Shown: positions 31,801 to 38,584 of the stretch, in pieces
How the letters are laid out: each line of letters opens with the position of its first letter
Numbering within the stretch: the first letter of the stretch is position 1
Origin: Lachnospiraceae bacterium
Lineage (GTDB): Bacteria > Bacillota > Clostridia > Lachnospirales > Lachnospiraceae
Assembly: GCA_024403415.1 (NCBI GenBank)
Contig: JAKSRY010000011.1
Span: 1-64,000 of the forward strand
Direction: 5' to 3'
Length of the DNA stretch: 64,000 nucleotides
Made by a program: the position numbers and the translations under genes
The notes under the pieces: generated by a model
Seen by the model: only the letters and a program-made list of their open reading frames with translations
Database searches by the model: none
What the model was told of the DNA's origin: nothing

Positions 31801-34800
31801 CACTGGAATAATTACTGTTACGGCTAAGACAATACTTATTAATACAGAATCGGATTCTAAGGATTATGATGGTACTGCACTTACTAAGCATAGTGCGTCT
31901 TTAGCCGGTACCACACCATTAGCAGATGGGGATAGCATTGATTTTGAAAATGACATAACCTGGACCGGAATCCAGACCAATGCCGGAGAATCTGATAACA
32001 GTATATCTTCGGTTGTGGTTCGTCAGGGAACTGAGGATGTAACAAAGAACTATATTGTAACTTATAACTTTGGAAAACTTACAGTAAATAAGCTTGAGCG
32101 TATTATTACAGCTTCGGATACCACTGTTGATTATGATGGAAATTCTCATACCATTACTGCTACAGCAACGGGAATTTTGGATTCAGATAATGCAACTACA
32201 CTTTTGAAGTATCAGGTTAATGGTGAAGACTTTGCAGGAGCTATAGAGCGTGGAGAATATGTAATAACGATTACTGCTCCTGAAACTACTAATTATACTT
32301 TGGCTACCAAGGATGTGAAGCTTACAATTAAGCGAAAAATCAAGATTACAGCCGCTTCAGACAGCAAAGATTATGATGGTACTGCTTTGACTAACAGTAA
32401 TTATACTGTAGCTTTCAGTAATTCACTGCTTACAGGTGATGCTTTGGCATCAGGAGATAATATCACAGATATCACTATAACCGGAACGCAGACTGTGAAG
32501 GGAAGCTCAGGTAATGTTCCTTCAGGTGCAGTTATAAAGGATAGTGACAGTAATGATGTTACTAAGTTCTATGAGATAGCATATGTTGATGGAACCCTGA
32601 CAATAGGTCAGAAAACACTTACGGTTACTGCTAAATCAGCAGAATGGGATTATGATGCCACCGAGCACAAACTTAATGAATATGAGCAGGAAGGCTTGGC
32701 TGATGGAGAAACTCTGACAGTAACCTTTAAGGATAGCTCAAAGATTACAGATTACGGAACCGTGACTAATGAAATAGATACTGTTAAAGTATTTAAGGGT
32801 GATGAAGAGGTAACGGGCAACTACTCTATTATCACGAAGTCTGGTGAATTGAAAGTAAAGAAGATTAATCTTAAGTTTAAGCCGGTAAATGTAACGGCAG
32901 TATATGATGGTAATGCCCATGTTCCGGTAGCATTTGAAATAACAGAAGGCAGCCTTAAGGGTTCTGACGCTATAGGTGAAGTTGTATATGCAGGAACCAG
33001 AACCGATGTTGGTAATACTGCTTCCGGAATTTCCTCTTATAAGATTAAAAATGGGGCAAAGGATGTCACAAATAACTATAATGTTATAACTGATATTGGG
33101 AATATAGAGATTACGCCGTACATTTTGACAGATGGAGATCTGACTATCAGCCCCGAAGCTTTTGAGTATACAGGAGCTGATGTAGGTCCTTCTATGATTA
33201 AAGTGGCTGTTGACCTCATTAATGCTGATAAGCATGATCGATCGACAGTAATAACTGAGGGAAGTGATTATACAGTAACCTCAGATGATAATAAACGAAA
33301 AACTGCAAGTCAGGTTGGAACATATACTATAGAAATCACCGGTACAGGAAACTATTCGGGAACTCTTTCAAAGATTTATACTATAACGGATAATAGCAGT
33401 GCTGTTATTAAGGATGGAAAAGAAAACGTTCTTGCGGATGCAAGTATAAATATATACTGTAAAGAAGCTAAGATAGTTGTTACTGATCCTAATCTTTATT
33501 CTGTAGTTATAACCAATTCAACCGGTGAAGAGGTTGCTAAGCAGGAAAATATAACTGAAGGAACTTATTCATATACCCTTGAAGGTCAGGGAGAGGATAT
33601 AGATACTCCGGCTGATTATACTGTTACAGTCAAGGATGTAAAGGGAAAAGCTATGGACGGAACCCTTTCATATAATGAACAGACAGTATATATCAAGTTG
33701 TACCCGGATCATCATTTTGACAATTACACGGTATGCGACAAAGCACCTATTGGTGAGGTGTATGAAGGAACATGTATTCATGATCCTTGTGATGCTAAGG
33801 ATTATATTATTAAGCCATCAGGAACGGTTAGATGGGATTATAATTATAGTTATTCCACAACAACAGGAACCCAGGAAGGAACGAAGGCGCATGACCAAAG
33901 GGCAACCTATGCAAGAGTAGATCTGTACATGAATAATCAGATTGTTGCCAGTAAGATTGTTGACTGCGATAGTCAGTGCGGGATCTCGGGAGCATACGAC
34001 GAGGGAAGCTGTACATATACTTTTGAAGGTTATAATCCCTATGATGCGGCTTCAGATACAGGACTTAGCTATCTCCCATATTACAATAACGAAGGTTCAG
34101 TTAATAATTTCCATATAAGGGTTGTGCCATTGACTAAACTGGGAGATGGAAGCTATGAAAATGTAGTTGATTATACAGTTACTTATAGTATGGATAATCT
34201 GCCTGAAGATAATGCCCTTATTGAATATAAGCCCGGTTGTTTCGAAGTGCCTTGGATGGTAACACTTAAAGATGTTCCAGAGGGAATGGTTCCGGAAGAA
34301 ATATATGTAAAAATACTTTATGCATCCTCTGAGGATGATGAAGATGAGGATTATCGTATAATTACTCAGCAGATAAGCCCTGACAATAAGGGATTCCTGT
34401 GTGATGCTATTGATAATGGTGATGGTACTTATTCTTATAGTGGAGAGTATCCTTGCTGGAAATATATAAGTGGTACAACTAAAACTTATTATCATAGGAT
34501 TCAGATTACAGGCTATGTGGTTGATGGACATTATGTTGATACTTCTTCAAAGCGCTTTATGTCTGCATGTGATAGGGATCATATTAATCATACAGTGACC
34601 TATGATCCAGCAACAGATGCCTCTACAGGTACAATTCAATATACGCTTAACGGTCTTGTACCAACACTTATATTTGATGTCAACTATGGTAGCGAGGACA
34701 GGGATGTTTATGCCATACTTGCAGCCGGAATCGATGCCTTTGGTAATGGTGGGGAAATAACTAACGCTGATTTTAATTCAGTGCATAATCCATCAAGACC

Positions 34801-36082
34801 CGGTTATACTTTCCAGGGATGGTTTACCTCACCTACAGGCGGAACAAGAGTAACAGGAGATGTTAGTCTTGCGGAGGGAACTGTAAGACTTTATGCTCAC
34901 TGGATGATAACAAAACCTGCTGGGGCTCCAAACGAAATCCCTTCTGAAGATGAAGGTTCACCTAATATTACATTATCACCCAAAACCAGTACTTCGCCTA
35001 CACCTATAGTAGTTCCAAATCCAGTGGAAAGCCCTACTAATAAGCCGACGGATAACGGCGGTAAGCCAACAAATGATGATGTTGTTGAGAATAGTGGTAA
35101 AGAATCTCCGGCGCCTGTTCCTTCAAACAAGCCTAATGACAGTGAAGGAGAGGACTCAAAGAGTGGATCACTGAAGGTATATGTTGAAAATACTGGTGAT
35201 GATACATCAGATGGTAATACTAATACTGATAGCCCTGATGCCGGTGAAGATAAGGTTAAAGACAGAATCACAGGAGATTTGCCGGATACTGAAGCTGTTG
35301 CAGAGGCAGTGCTTACAGATGAGGAGAGAAAAATCCTCGAAGAGGGTGGAAATATTGTTATAAGGCTTACAGTAGATGACAGTAGAAAGAATAAGCCTTC
35401 TGAAGAAGAAGATCCGGCGCTCTATATTGTATTAGATCAGTATGAAAAGGAGAGTCAGGAGAATATTCCGGGAGGAAAGGCTGTATTCATCTCCTTTGTA
35501 GATTTGAAGCTCGAGAAGAGTATAAATGCTGCTGACTGGGAGCGAATTCTTGAAAGTGGTATGGAGATTCCGGTTGTAATCGATTTGCCGGATGGAAGTG
35601 TTTTAGGTGCAAGGCGTCTTGTTCTTGCTAGAAGAGAGGGAGATCATTTTGTTATTCTGGAAGACCTTGATGATGATCCTAATACAATCACTTTTATGAC
35701 GAATGATTTTGAGAGTGATTATGTATTACTTGGAATAGAAGAAATTGAAGAGCTTACAGAGGATAACGATTGCTTCTGGCACTGGTTGATTCTGCTTACA
35801 GGTATTATTGAGCTCATGATACTTCTTATAACTAAATCAAGGAAAAAGATAGAGGAAAAAGATGATCCTGAAATAACTCCGGAAGAGATAGAAAAGAAGC
35901 GAAAGAGAGTACGTAATATCAGAATAGCTGATTATGTACTGGGCACAAACATTTCCCTTATCTTTGCAATATTTGGAACCTGCTGGTTGGATTGGCCGGT
36001 ATTTGCAGTTCAGGTAGTTGTATGTACAATTGCAGAATATCTTAAGGAAAAGAAAAAGAAGGAAGATGAACAGGCAGGTTAA
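16826..36082 (+). CDS. Giant 6418-residue modular surface protein
   Basis: A single frame of 19,257 bp without interruption. A signal peptide (1 to about 38) is followed by a short His/Cys segment (45-90), FN3-like modules (about 194-309, 1052-1175, 4166-4286, 4596-4716), InlB B-repeat/MucBP-like units (529-577, 1392-2025, 2562-2652, 5926-6029) and many Ig-like modules with an xYDGT/xYNG start (YDG/MBG type; dense at 3045-4166 and 4722-5522). A non-repetitive region covers about 2025-2552 and a ten-cysteine region 5635-5922. A Pro/Thr/Asn linker (6030-6146), a membrane-proximal domain and three hydrophobic segments (6317-6336, 6370-6407) with a Lys-rich end close the protein. No LPXTG anchor. 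GAGGA at 16814 supports ATG 16826; GTG 16784 behind AGGGAGG is a rival start. Likely an adhesin or stalk (inference). Confidence 0.9.
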   Translation: MNKKSRVNNLINRSISFLMSLVMTFGMMTSNLAVIQANSVEDHEHIFSYISNGDGTHLAQCNQETECDYEESEECSYEEGICTKCGYENYEAALFSDGVINIYVKGESDSAAQNAFKDNGASVEYGQKLILSSDGVDEELNFTIKKSGSDEDDSLFDNNAIYSPGRYYIGWTCDENETIYYNGFEDYYFDIVPAKLAEPEVSSFDWNGAEATFASVSKDSNGNDITGDSGISVSYIVKIYKDNVLVKTSEAIEGVASDAHTYSLLSLINSPEGGAGKYAFSVTAISSDESFYTDSSESSISDSVLYVTKVTLDKESGISSANDKASSENTFLLISGDSTYSQKNIIATPDTEWQFLKWDNDNSNITIENENLSDTTITYGVVNAEDYNSEITVTAKATENNAPTIVTDSFAKGEGIDEGKIVAKSYDRQTGVKSYAFATEEPVADSAAWTILAESVITGVEVAEEESPIYRFAPTDSGAYKFYVKDEAGNMAVSDNTVNVSKINLDSYYVNDAKKTGSDSTILQIGDSEIVLPTDDISRKGYEFKGWYEDPECTRKITSITTNSGADTMVYAKWEFVTPTWSKNLNSEGYNYTYNGQNRELTVEVNTSADVTYEWFCKKDGDSEYEQLAESSDTLTVRNVSDSGNYYVKATIRYTDNEGVEQIFELDSNNSDITIAPKDLTVKADSKIIGYLGNIPEYTYTYYGLVGDDADNGSLTAKGRESITEGTLKCSYAKGDVPDSYDIEFDEHFASNGNYAITEEAGLLTVKVLNVGEIGAVINLEQTSYEYTGEAIVPVFTVTYEDEDGNTVAIEAEDFDISYDAEGNIKAGTHTMSLTFKRYYEGSLDTEFTITKGVFDGEAEVEIADWNYGESKSVPDIVTSTLPSDLTNYDKTYYYVPGELEEANSSTGGSTAIPTNAGTYSVYALIHDKDGNYQDFYTKPTTFEIGKRKIFIKAKDYSWTYDGNSHSYPVTEEDPGYTFELADGTVITEHDVFILPSESFASLELSGSVKDVVLDSEGNNIGVDNTVIFNMKANADNYDIECIPGVLKVNPAKLNVPAMPKWDDTKPGQATWVAITKRDLSVEYQLQLFVQDPDAGTTTIIKNGESDYFVTSDTHYDFSEIIHSQISTNSKKSFYFTIKTLVKDSSDPDKLIKNDYANSDVSAPSAPICTVTVSLTKQKVSDETDNPGIESIVFTDEQYRGRNTITLISGESFNIRVDAALGYNLNELATINSDDYSKFIVSSHKYIHDLRRYYIEAELTVKSDIAESLPDVRLTCNTEDDYPTTRNLTYVNCENHAEGVKVSAELYDGLSLKDWIIEKVTERQDIVDGKKVTTYEHDSYVGDWHNVSEDGSTIGNKWVRIDTIVTTPGILRIRCRDAENNWSTTGVFTVYEISFDKGDTDDTEHVMQPIYKLANTEISLPKHTYVKTGYAFQNWKGEHSGTSVDEAVYKANVSDVLVAQWTNKQYKYTVNYFYMDTEGNYSDEPESSEEFFGRYGEVIVASDSGEDIQTEAIQKPRKNYRNDPAPNVDEYVNSITLTENGQVLNIYYSSGNYKITYAYKIPGTAELTYEIDTVRYGAEVPEHIKPSVPGYDFVGWVYEGYGTAPDKMPAEDLKASGSFIPKQANYKVVYHMETLGEGDSKTGKYVIEDSLTQTLRGKHDDLITAYLTKDSATTANEVVAKEQTGFTINGMIITRGGAYTESDELPTVEGYYGAGTIVDKVSSIDGDMMYINYYFERNVYDYTLNVWKDNRESEANKKYTRTVRKQFGEDVSDLSTAYAKDETYIGNEETGTEPSLPGFEMPEGYIFTSYTDYSTGNPPSSMPGSDVIVTRDIISNENIEYTVEIYFEKSEIGSYDKMSTITYSAPAGSRLHVVKEETPDTRDSGDDKYIYYDIVKKTVNNSDYYQYINIENTSVEEGVLTKGGEPVVLKLYFERIYTDVIVKYRYGNTHSSTQAEEMASFTLRGKWGTTYEFDPDALFYANTDSDWIQNFYGDQLKEGATIKNGSTVNIAGTEPSANALQKNFYEDYIVSYACYYEYFDENGNLSRTWPNQTISYKGIGEKVAASTLTPSGSGYKVSNNSNVKLNNTVTCYFSPTKVYSTAYCYINYNQIEDTTNWYLNLKVNTDEKAFPNRYAEMNEDGTPAKDGEEKEIKYASSKDITFSYDGNNYPVKALNICDILNHTPGETAGEEDEYPAVITKKRRYHYSSLTDTKAGFTHIAAGDLGDDYFYYDGTGSLGSTPFVAIAVTDNRFMFGAYTSFSHNYAVKLTIVDGVLTAETTKVKSNEYKQVEDIMQDYQNLHSDSGNENFYDSTNTALYIYNTSWGSAYVAGSCGDLVYSYAHRDEQRITYMFDGRLCTNSEHVYPYATVVPKESVNCPELSAGIQDGYEVVWYTDGAHTNHIPDEGLIMNRNYTIYGQLEKTVIYNKEYIYYELADELNGLNYVTISDVSDPAIEEHITSNVVDTSEVSVPISTTQTVTKTAKTTEYYCDGVLVIVEKERPTCSYTELHLTKDTQEPAKSYEEAYGREGFFYDEANKNNRSYGYVNNTALELRVFFERDRYQVEIIANHSDTSNAEYKQFSIDHAVRLGEYNKDGYTLAGWEWEKFDKATGEYVPYTPSFEPGHDYFRMPAFDLRATAVWEPAEFEQPVTHYFQTSSQAYNTTFIASLEGKEPDAVLNKAAFNGLLYDASIYKSGAIEGVAVKIDDNTVYYFSTGEIKTSSTVEVKENDLVAATTIITVESEAETDPSEGAIEDFGMYSYSYTSCHSGTEVNKYTAEDKYIPKYGMTLEYFYQRSADLMVRLLAVSSDGGESGLVLTGGGHHMFGENVNIKANIASGYSFMGWYRPEDIFKDSDGNDVYDKDSDTELGSYPIRKDIESVIKDGTISPVLTGLIQSVTVTENIDLVAVSVPDETIAPTLSITGNQSYDYGYPASSSNAFMAIAGKQTYTSAEDPDGSLAVLASKTTITGYQWYRVPAELSEDGTEAVPTGEEEEIIEGQTSSTLLIERGKSAGAYIYRCKVSYVNSDTGRTGTIEKDRGLVVNKAKMSVEITNVEKIFDNNYYHITLNVIDPFGDSDTTIYYHADTPLDKDNYSTIGTTELPQYKDVNHDSTGACANKTYIYIKDNTGNYEDYVGYGLVNIIPKTISIKAKNQIFSKIYDASDVVTGDVTDSSTDLGKLAAGVGSIYELVGFVDGDTAVDSYILSCDARFNSMHVSKANSFTVSNMKLAFKTNGDTAYNYAFQATDTLTFSGHIEPRSLDIEWEDKEEFVYNGELQAPVVSWADTDNNKNIPESDKGKIILTTTGKQTNVTEDGKTYTAYAQAIHTVDAPFESGDYTFNDLSKNYRIVQRNIFIKPVDTEITYNGENHTITEYKIVDEDGNEDLVANADKYIKSISEPDTKVNAGIYDEMEFKHDFKITSTIGRDLTYNYNISYEKGTLTIKKAKVTVTGIVADDKPYDGTTDAVIHINNPTTGDSYLTFTPLYSQNGVVDKLDIDVSKIDAVFEDKAAGTNKVNITIPADALIGDSADNYELIPSTEVSGSQNFATATISQNTIKVKAVPKTVVYGESVDFECEYENIIKEDGTSGCYEDIKDKVTGSVSYYINTGTDEVPVWTGYTAGDINVGEYEIKVDVSSLSHPDFTFEWDEDEDIKLEVTKRPVMLAAMSATISKEYDGTTDVVTVPAKNTHYEFKKTEDIGGSEVSASGVLSKDATDFDLSSKEYVYNSKDVADADKVLLTDAVINNDNYELINDNVEIPGEITPIALTIRAKATEITYGDTSPSYEAEYDGFIDGETESVLDGELTFSNNEYDPSDSNKRHVGTYTADIIPTGFGAEDSVNNNYIIHYVPADMTVEPAVVYFTADDKVMRYKVGNEEAGMTGQVPTYTYTQPEWKYEGDAARYSLTLTMPQTETGLEGDTAISCYTLPKDYPIKIKTDSSGNVLGIEKVSEEDTHTDYIFKAKDGKLTVQKFLVKVTGSITIADRYYDGTDKIYNEQLPADYSTLTFDGIDDVDKSYSGIDVDKLIADSRYAGTNAGDSVTITLDIALNDYLAARYELDSQNTNVTASSSIKKRPVEIKAKDKTIRYGSPIPNDYGIETVPVESPLTSTNMGLVEGDTISVFTAPTGYTCAYAVTPEYSATGSYDVTPVGVTADNYEVNPVSTGSLTVTANKLATPVPQWNAEAPGTVTWTDIPSIGDVTVAGYIIELYKEGEATAVDVEGTKESPIDATTYDFASKIRENDGGIYKVKVKAIASLVMNDANCNVTDSDFGETVKGLYATRVTPVFDGSSDGIGAKDGGNNPVYINNLGASESYVIIEGESPVDLVGMLKNDTGYIASLSADTGITLGTTGEVTVSKDGTQGKATSTICVEKDAAPAAETNVIITLTARPATLKATISTTDNTSLTYGYTAVPTFTVTPSVVSDNIDTDGYDYTYDWYILMNKAAAYTLMHSGTESSYSFPSGYNVGADYRVQCKVTATRKDNGQKKEAVIATTGSAERYIKVVIKRGTYAPYLTYHTVDGNWVYGETREYPTIEGLMEEVTEHAVKTFKYSTQISGPFDTDKMYTDVGTYYVIAELSATENYESTATEPISYTITQNKLPNPANVKMEASSTAPYGKFTWDAVDGYKENAGAVGKSDSDIKVKYELRLSYNPIGESDPVFIGDPVITTDCYYDFTSLIKEPGTYHVSVKAIVDEKRGGKDALNCLDSDAVSIDAVITIGADVISDTGEADTTGFRRVYDGTPLKLKVNYSAGSDPGITYTYQWKKNGVNYTGDGANTDEISITYVDENAVFVCEVIPSTDHKPVYTKAVTATIIPRKITVSTDSNVKTYDGTPLTDGDYSIKLTGYDAAGLAAGDTDSINVKGQATEVADTATGNNTYDNLVIKRGDKVVYKAGEANNNYEVTDNLGTLTINKRQITLKPKNINAEYKGSAYTPSDYEIVSGTLVSGDNIDNVTYTGSRRDVGESTSNINTGVKIMKSGEPATDNTANYDITLNTGIITVTAKTILINTESDSKDYDGTALTKHSASLAGTTPLADGDSIDFENDITWTGIQTNAGESDNSISSVVVRQGTEDVTKNYIVTYNFGKLTVNKLERIITASDTTVDYDGNSHTITATATGILDSDNATTLLKYQVNGEDFAGAIERGEYVITITAPETTNYTLATKDVKLTIKRKIKITAASDSKDYDGTALTNSNYTVAFSNSLLTGDALASGDNITDITITGTQTVKGSSGNVPSGAVIKDSDSNDVTKFYEIAYVDGTLTIGQKTLTVTAKSAEWDYDATEHKLNEYEQEGLADGETLTVTFKDSSKITDYGTVTNEIDTVKVFKGDEEVTGNYSIITKSGELKVKKINLKFKPVNVTAVYDGNAHVPVAFEITEGSLKGSDAIGEVVYAGTRTDVGNTASGISSYKIKNGAKDVTNNYNVITDIGNIEITPYILTDGDLTISPEAFEYTGADVGPSMIKVAVDLINADKHDRSTVITEGSDYTVTSDDNKRKTASQVGTYTIEITGTGNYSGTLSKIYTITDNSSAVIKDGKENVLADASINIYCKEAKIVVTDPNLYSVVITNSTGEEVAKQENITEGTYSYTLEGQGEDIDTPADYTVTVKDVKGKAMDGTLSYNEQTVYIKLYPDHHFDNYTVCDKAPIGEVYEGTCIHDPCDAKDYIIKPSGTVRWDYNYSYSTTTGTQEGTKAHDQRATYARVDLYMNNQIVASKIVDCDSQCGISGAYDEGSCTYTFEGYNPYDAASDTGLSYLPYYNNEGSVNNFHIRVVPLTKLGDGSYENVVDYTVTYSMDNLPEDNALIEYKPGCFEVPWMVTLKDVPEGMVPEEIYVKILYASSEDDEDEDYRIITQQISPDNKGFLCDAIDNGDGTYSYSGEYPCWKYISGTTKTYYHRIQITGYVVDGHYVDTSSKRFMSACDRDHINHTVTYDPATDASTGTIQYTLNGLVPTLIFDVNYGSEDRDVYAILAAGIDAFGNGGEITNADFNSVHNPSRPGYTFQGWFTSPTGGTRVTGDVSLAEGTVRLYAHWMITKPAGAPNEIPSEDEGSPNITLSPKTSTSPTPIVVPNPVESPTNKPTDNGGKPTNDDVVENSGKESPAPVPSNKPNDSEGEDSKSGSLKVYVENTGDDTSDGNTNTDSPDAGEDKVKDRITGDLPDTEAVAEAVLTDEERKILEEGGNIVIRLTVDDSRKNKPSEEEDPALYIVLDQYEKESQENIPGGKAVFISFVDLKLEKSINAADWERILESGMEIPVVIDLPDGSVLGARRLVLARREGDHFVILEDLDDDPNTITFMTNDFESDYVLLGIEEIEELTEDNDCFWHWLILLTGIIELMILLITKSRKKIEEKDDPEITPEEIEKKRKRVRNIRIADYVLGTNISLIFAIFGTCWLDWPVFAVQVVVCTIAEYLKEKKKKEDEQAG
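30990..33390 (+). repeat. Dense array of YDG/MBG-type Ig-like modules inside the giant gene
   Basis: About nine consecutive modules of 80-95 residues each open with a Lys/Thr-rich strand and a Y-(D/K/T)-G signature, for example near 31027, 31305, 31590, 31860, 32130, 32370, 32650, 32900 and 33166. Two modules share the exact 17-mer gattatgatggtactgc (31862-31878 and 32369-32385), a trace of recent duplication. The rest differ strongly at DNA level, so most copies are old. Confidence 0.8.
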
Positions 36083-36103
36083 CAGCTATATTAGGTATTT
36101 TTA

Positions 36104-36132
36104 CTGAAAATCAATTTTGTTTTTGGTATAAT
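36104..36132 (+). promoter_or_regulatory. Extended -10 promoter of glgP
   Basis: CTGAAA (36104-36109), a 17-bp spacer and TATAAT (36127-36132) preceded by TGG, an extended -10. It gives glgP its own start point after the giant gene, between which no terminator hairpin is visible. Confidence 0.6.
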
Positions 36133-36182
36133 AGTAATAAATTGCAACATTGTTCTTATAATAATAGAGGGAGAATAGATTA

Positions 36183-38489
36183 ATGGCACAGAGCAACTTA
36201 AAAAGAGACATTTTAGTTCTTAATATGGAATTACAGCTTAATGAGATAGCTAATACCATGTTTGGTAAGGAGCTTAAGGATCTGGGTGATAAAGAGCTTT
36301 ATTACGTAATTCTTACTTATACCAAGCGTATAATGAAGTGTTCAGATACAAATGATGGAAAGAAGAAGGTATACTATATTTCCGCAGAATTCCTTATTGG
36401 AAAGCTTCTTTCTAATAATCTTATTAATCTTGGCGTATATGACCAGATGAACAGTATTCTTCAGAAATACGGAAAGAATATCAGCCTTATAGAAGAAATA
36501 GAACCGGAACCTTCATTGGGAAATGGTGGACTTGGAAGATTAGCTGCATGTTTCCTTGATTCAATTGCAACTCTTGGACTCCCTGGAGAAGGTATTGGAC
36601 TTAACTACCATTTTGGATTGTTTAAGCAGGAATTCAGAGATTATCTTCAGTGCGCTGAGAAGAATGAGTGGATAGAAGAACATGGCTGGCTTACCAAGAC
36701 AGATGTGACCTTTGATGTATTCTTTGGTAAGAAGAAAGTAACATCAAGATTATATGACATTGATGTTGCAGGCTATGATAGTGGAATTAATAAGTTAAGA
36801 TTATTCGATATAGAGTCAGTAGATGAAAGCCTTGTTGAAGAGGGCATTGACTTTGATAAAGAAGCAATTGCCAAGAATCTTACATTGTTCCTTTATCCTG
36901 ATGATTCTGATGAGGCAGGAAATCTTCTTAGAATATATCAGCAGTATTTCATGGTTAGTAATGCAGCACAGCTCATTTTACGTGAAATGAAGGAAAATAA
37001 ATGTGATCTTCGTAAGTTTAATGAATATGCAGTGATTCAGATTAATGATACACATCCTACAATGGTTATTCCTGAACTTATCAGAATACTTGTAGAAGAG
37101 AAAGCATTCACTATTGATGAGGCAATTGATGTAGTATCAAAGACATGTGCATACACAAATCATACAATTCTTGCAGAAGCACTGGAGAAATGGCCACTTG
37201 CTTACCTCAAGAAGGTTGTTCCTCAATTGATTCCATATATTGAGGCACTTGATAAGAAAGTAAGAGCAAAGTATAAGGATCCATCAGTTCAGATTATTGA
37301 CAAAGATAAGCGTGTTCACATGGCGCATATCGATATCCATTATGGATTTTCAGTAAATGGTGTTGCTGCCATTCATACAGAAATTCTTAAGGACACAGAG
37401 CTTAACAATTTCTATAAATTATATCCAGAAAAATTCAATAACAAGACGAATGGAATTACATTTAGAAGATGGTTGCTTGGATGTAACAGAGAACTTGCAG
37501 CTTATCTTTCAGAGTTGATAGGCGATGGATATAAGAAAGATGCAAACAATTTAGAGAAGCTTCTGGAATATGCAGATAACCAGAAGGTATTGGATAGAAT
37601 TGCTGAAATTAAGGCAAACAAGAAGGTTGAGCTTGCTGAATACATCAAAGAAAAAGAAGGTGTTATATTAAATCCTGATTCGATTTTTGATATACAGGTC
37701 AAGAGACTTCATGAGTACAAGCGTCAGCAGATGAATGCTTTATATATCATTCATAAGTATCTTGAAATCAAGAGCGGCAAGAAGCCTTCCCGTCCTGTTA
37801 CATTTATCTTTGGAGCTAAGGCAGCACCTGCATATGTTATTGCAAGAGATATTATTCATCTCATTCTTGTTCTTCAGGAGATTATTAATAATGATCCTGA
37901 TGTTAATAAGTATATGACTGTTCTTATGGTTGAGAACTACAATGTAAGCTATGCCGAAAAGCTTATACCTGCCTGCGACATATCAGAGCAGATATCTTTA
38001 GCATCAAAAGAAGCATCAGGAACTGGTAACATGAAGTTTATGTTGAATGGTGCCGTAACTCTTGGAACTTCAGATGGTGCCAATGTGGAAATCAATAATC
38101 TTGTTGGTGATGAGAATATCTATATCTTTGGTGCAAAGGCAGATGTGGTAATTGATCATTACGCAAAGGCTGATTATGTTTCAAAAGATATTTACAAATC
38201 TTCCAAGGTTGTTAAAGAAGCTGTTGATTTTATCGTAAGCAAACAGTGTTTGAAGATTGGACATAAGGAAAATCTTGAAAGACTTTATAATGACATACTC
38301 GGTAAGGACTGGTTCATGGCATTGCTTGATCTTGAAGACTATATCAAGGTTAAGGATCAGATGCTTGCAGACTATGAAAACCGTGATAAATGGAAGAAGA
38401 TGGCACTTGTAAATATCGCAAAAGCAGGATTCTTCTCATCTGACAGAACAATTAACGAGTACAATAAAGATATCTGGCATTTGAATTAG
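36183..38489 (+). CDS. glgP: Glycogen/maltodextrin phosphorylase
   Basis: This GT35 enzyme removes glucose-1-phosphate from alpha-1,4-glucan ends. All major family blocks are present: [20 protein letters not shown] near residue 102, [38 protein letters not shown] near 503, and the PLP site [15 protein letters not shown] with its Schiff-base Lys near 619. At 768 residues it is slightly shorter than most relatives (about 800). GAGGGAGAATAG precedes ATG 36183. No other glycogen gene adjoins it, so it is probably a stand-alone unit for mobilising stored glycogen. Confidence 0.97.
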   Translation: MAQSNLKRDILVLNMELQLNEIANTMFGKELKDLGDKELYYVILTYTKRIMKCSDTNDGKKKVYYISAEFLIGKLLSNNLINLGVYDQMNSILQKYGKNISLIEEIEPEPSLGNGGLGRLAACFLDSIATLGLPGEGIGLNYHFGLFKQEFRDYLQCAEKNEWIEEHGWLTKTDVTFDVFFGKKKVTSRLYDIDVAGYDSGINKLRLFDIESVDESLVEEGIDFDKEAIAKNLTLFLYPDDSDEAGNLLRIYQQYFMVSNAAQLILREMKENKCDLRKFNEYAVIQINDTHPTMVIPELIRILVEEKAFTIDEAIDVVSKTCAYTNHTILAEALEKWPLAYLKKVVPQLIPYIEALDKKVRAKYKDPSVQIIDKDKRVHMAHIDIHYGFSVNGVAAIHTEILKDTELNNFYKLYPEKFNNKTNGITFRRWLLGCNRELAAYLSELIGDGYKKDANNLEKLLEYADNQKVLDRIAEIKANKKVELAEYIKEKEGVILNPDSIFDIQVKRLHEYKRQQMNALYIIHKYLEIKSGKKPSRPVTFIFGAKAAPAYVIARDIIHLILVLQEIINNDPDVNKYMTVLMVENYNVSYAEKLIPACDISEQISLASKEASGTGNMKFMLNGAVTLGTSDGANVEINNLVGDENIYIFGAKADVVIDHYAKADYVSKDIYKSSKVVKEAVDFIVSKQCLKIGHKENLERLYNDILGKDWFMALLDLEDYIKVKDQMLADYENRDKWKKMALVNIAKAGFFSSDRTINEYNKDIWHLN

Positions 38490-38509
38490 TTGAAATATTA
38501 ATCTTTGAG

Positions 38510-38535
38510 TATGCCGTCGGGAGACCGACGGCATA
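38510..38535 (+). terminator. Strong hairpin after glgP, without a T-tract
   Basis: TATGCCGTCGG (38510-38520) pairs perfectly with CCGACGGCATA (38525-38535) around a GAGA loop, a GNRA-type tetraloop. The following bases are TGTATATAATGA rather than a T run. It may protect the glgP 3' end or terminate weakly; it precedes the CPBP gene by 50 bp. Confidence 0.55.
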
Positions 38536-38584
38536 TGTATATAATGACTGTATTGTAGATAATAATAGATTTTTGGATAAAAAA

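Noticed and set aside
35278-35295. LPDTE in the giant protein as a sortase signal
   Set aside because: It is not followed by a helix and basic tail; about 170 residues of folded domain separate it from the membrane segments.
16826-36082. Small minus-strand and alternate-frame frames within the giant gene
   Set aside because: They are shadows of the repeat-rich coding strand, without ribosome sites or family resemblance.
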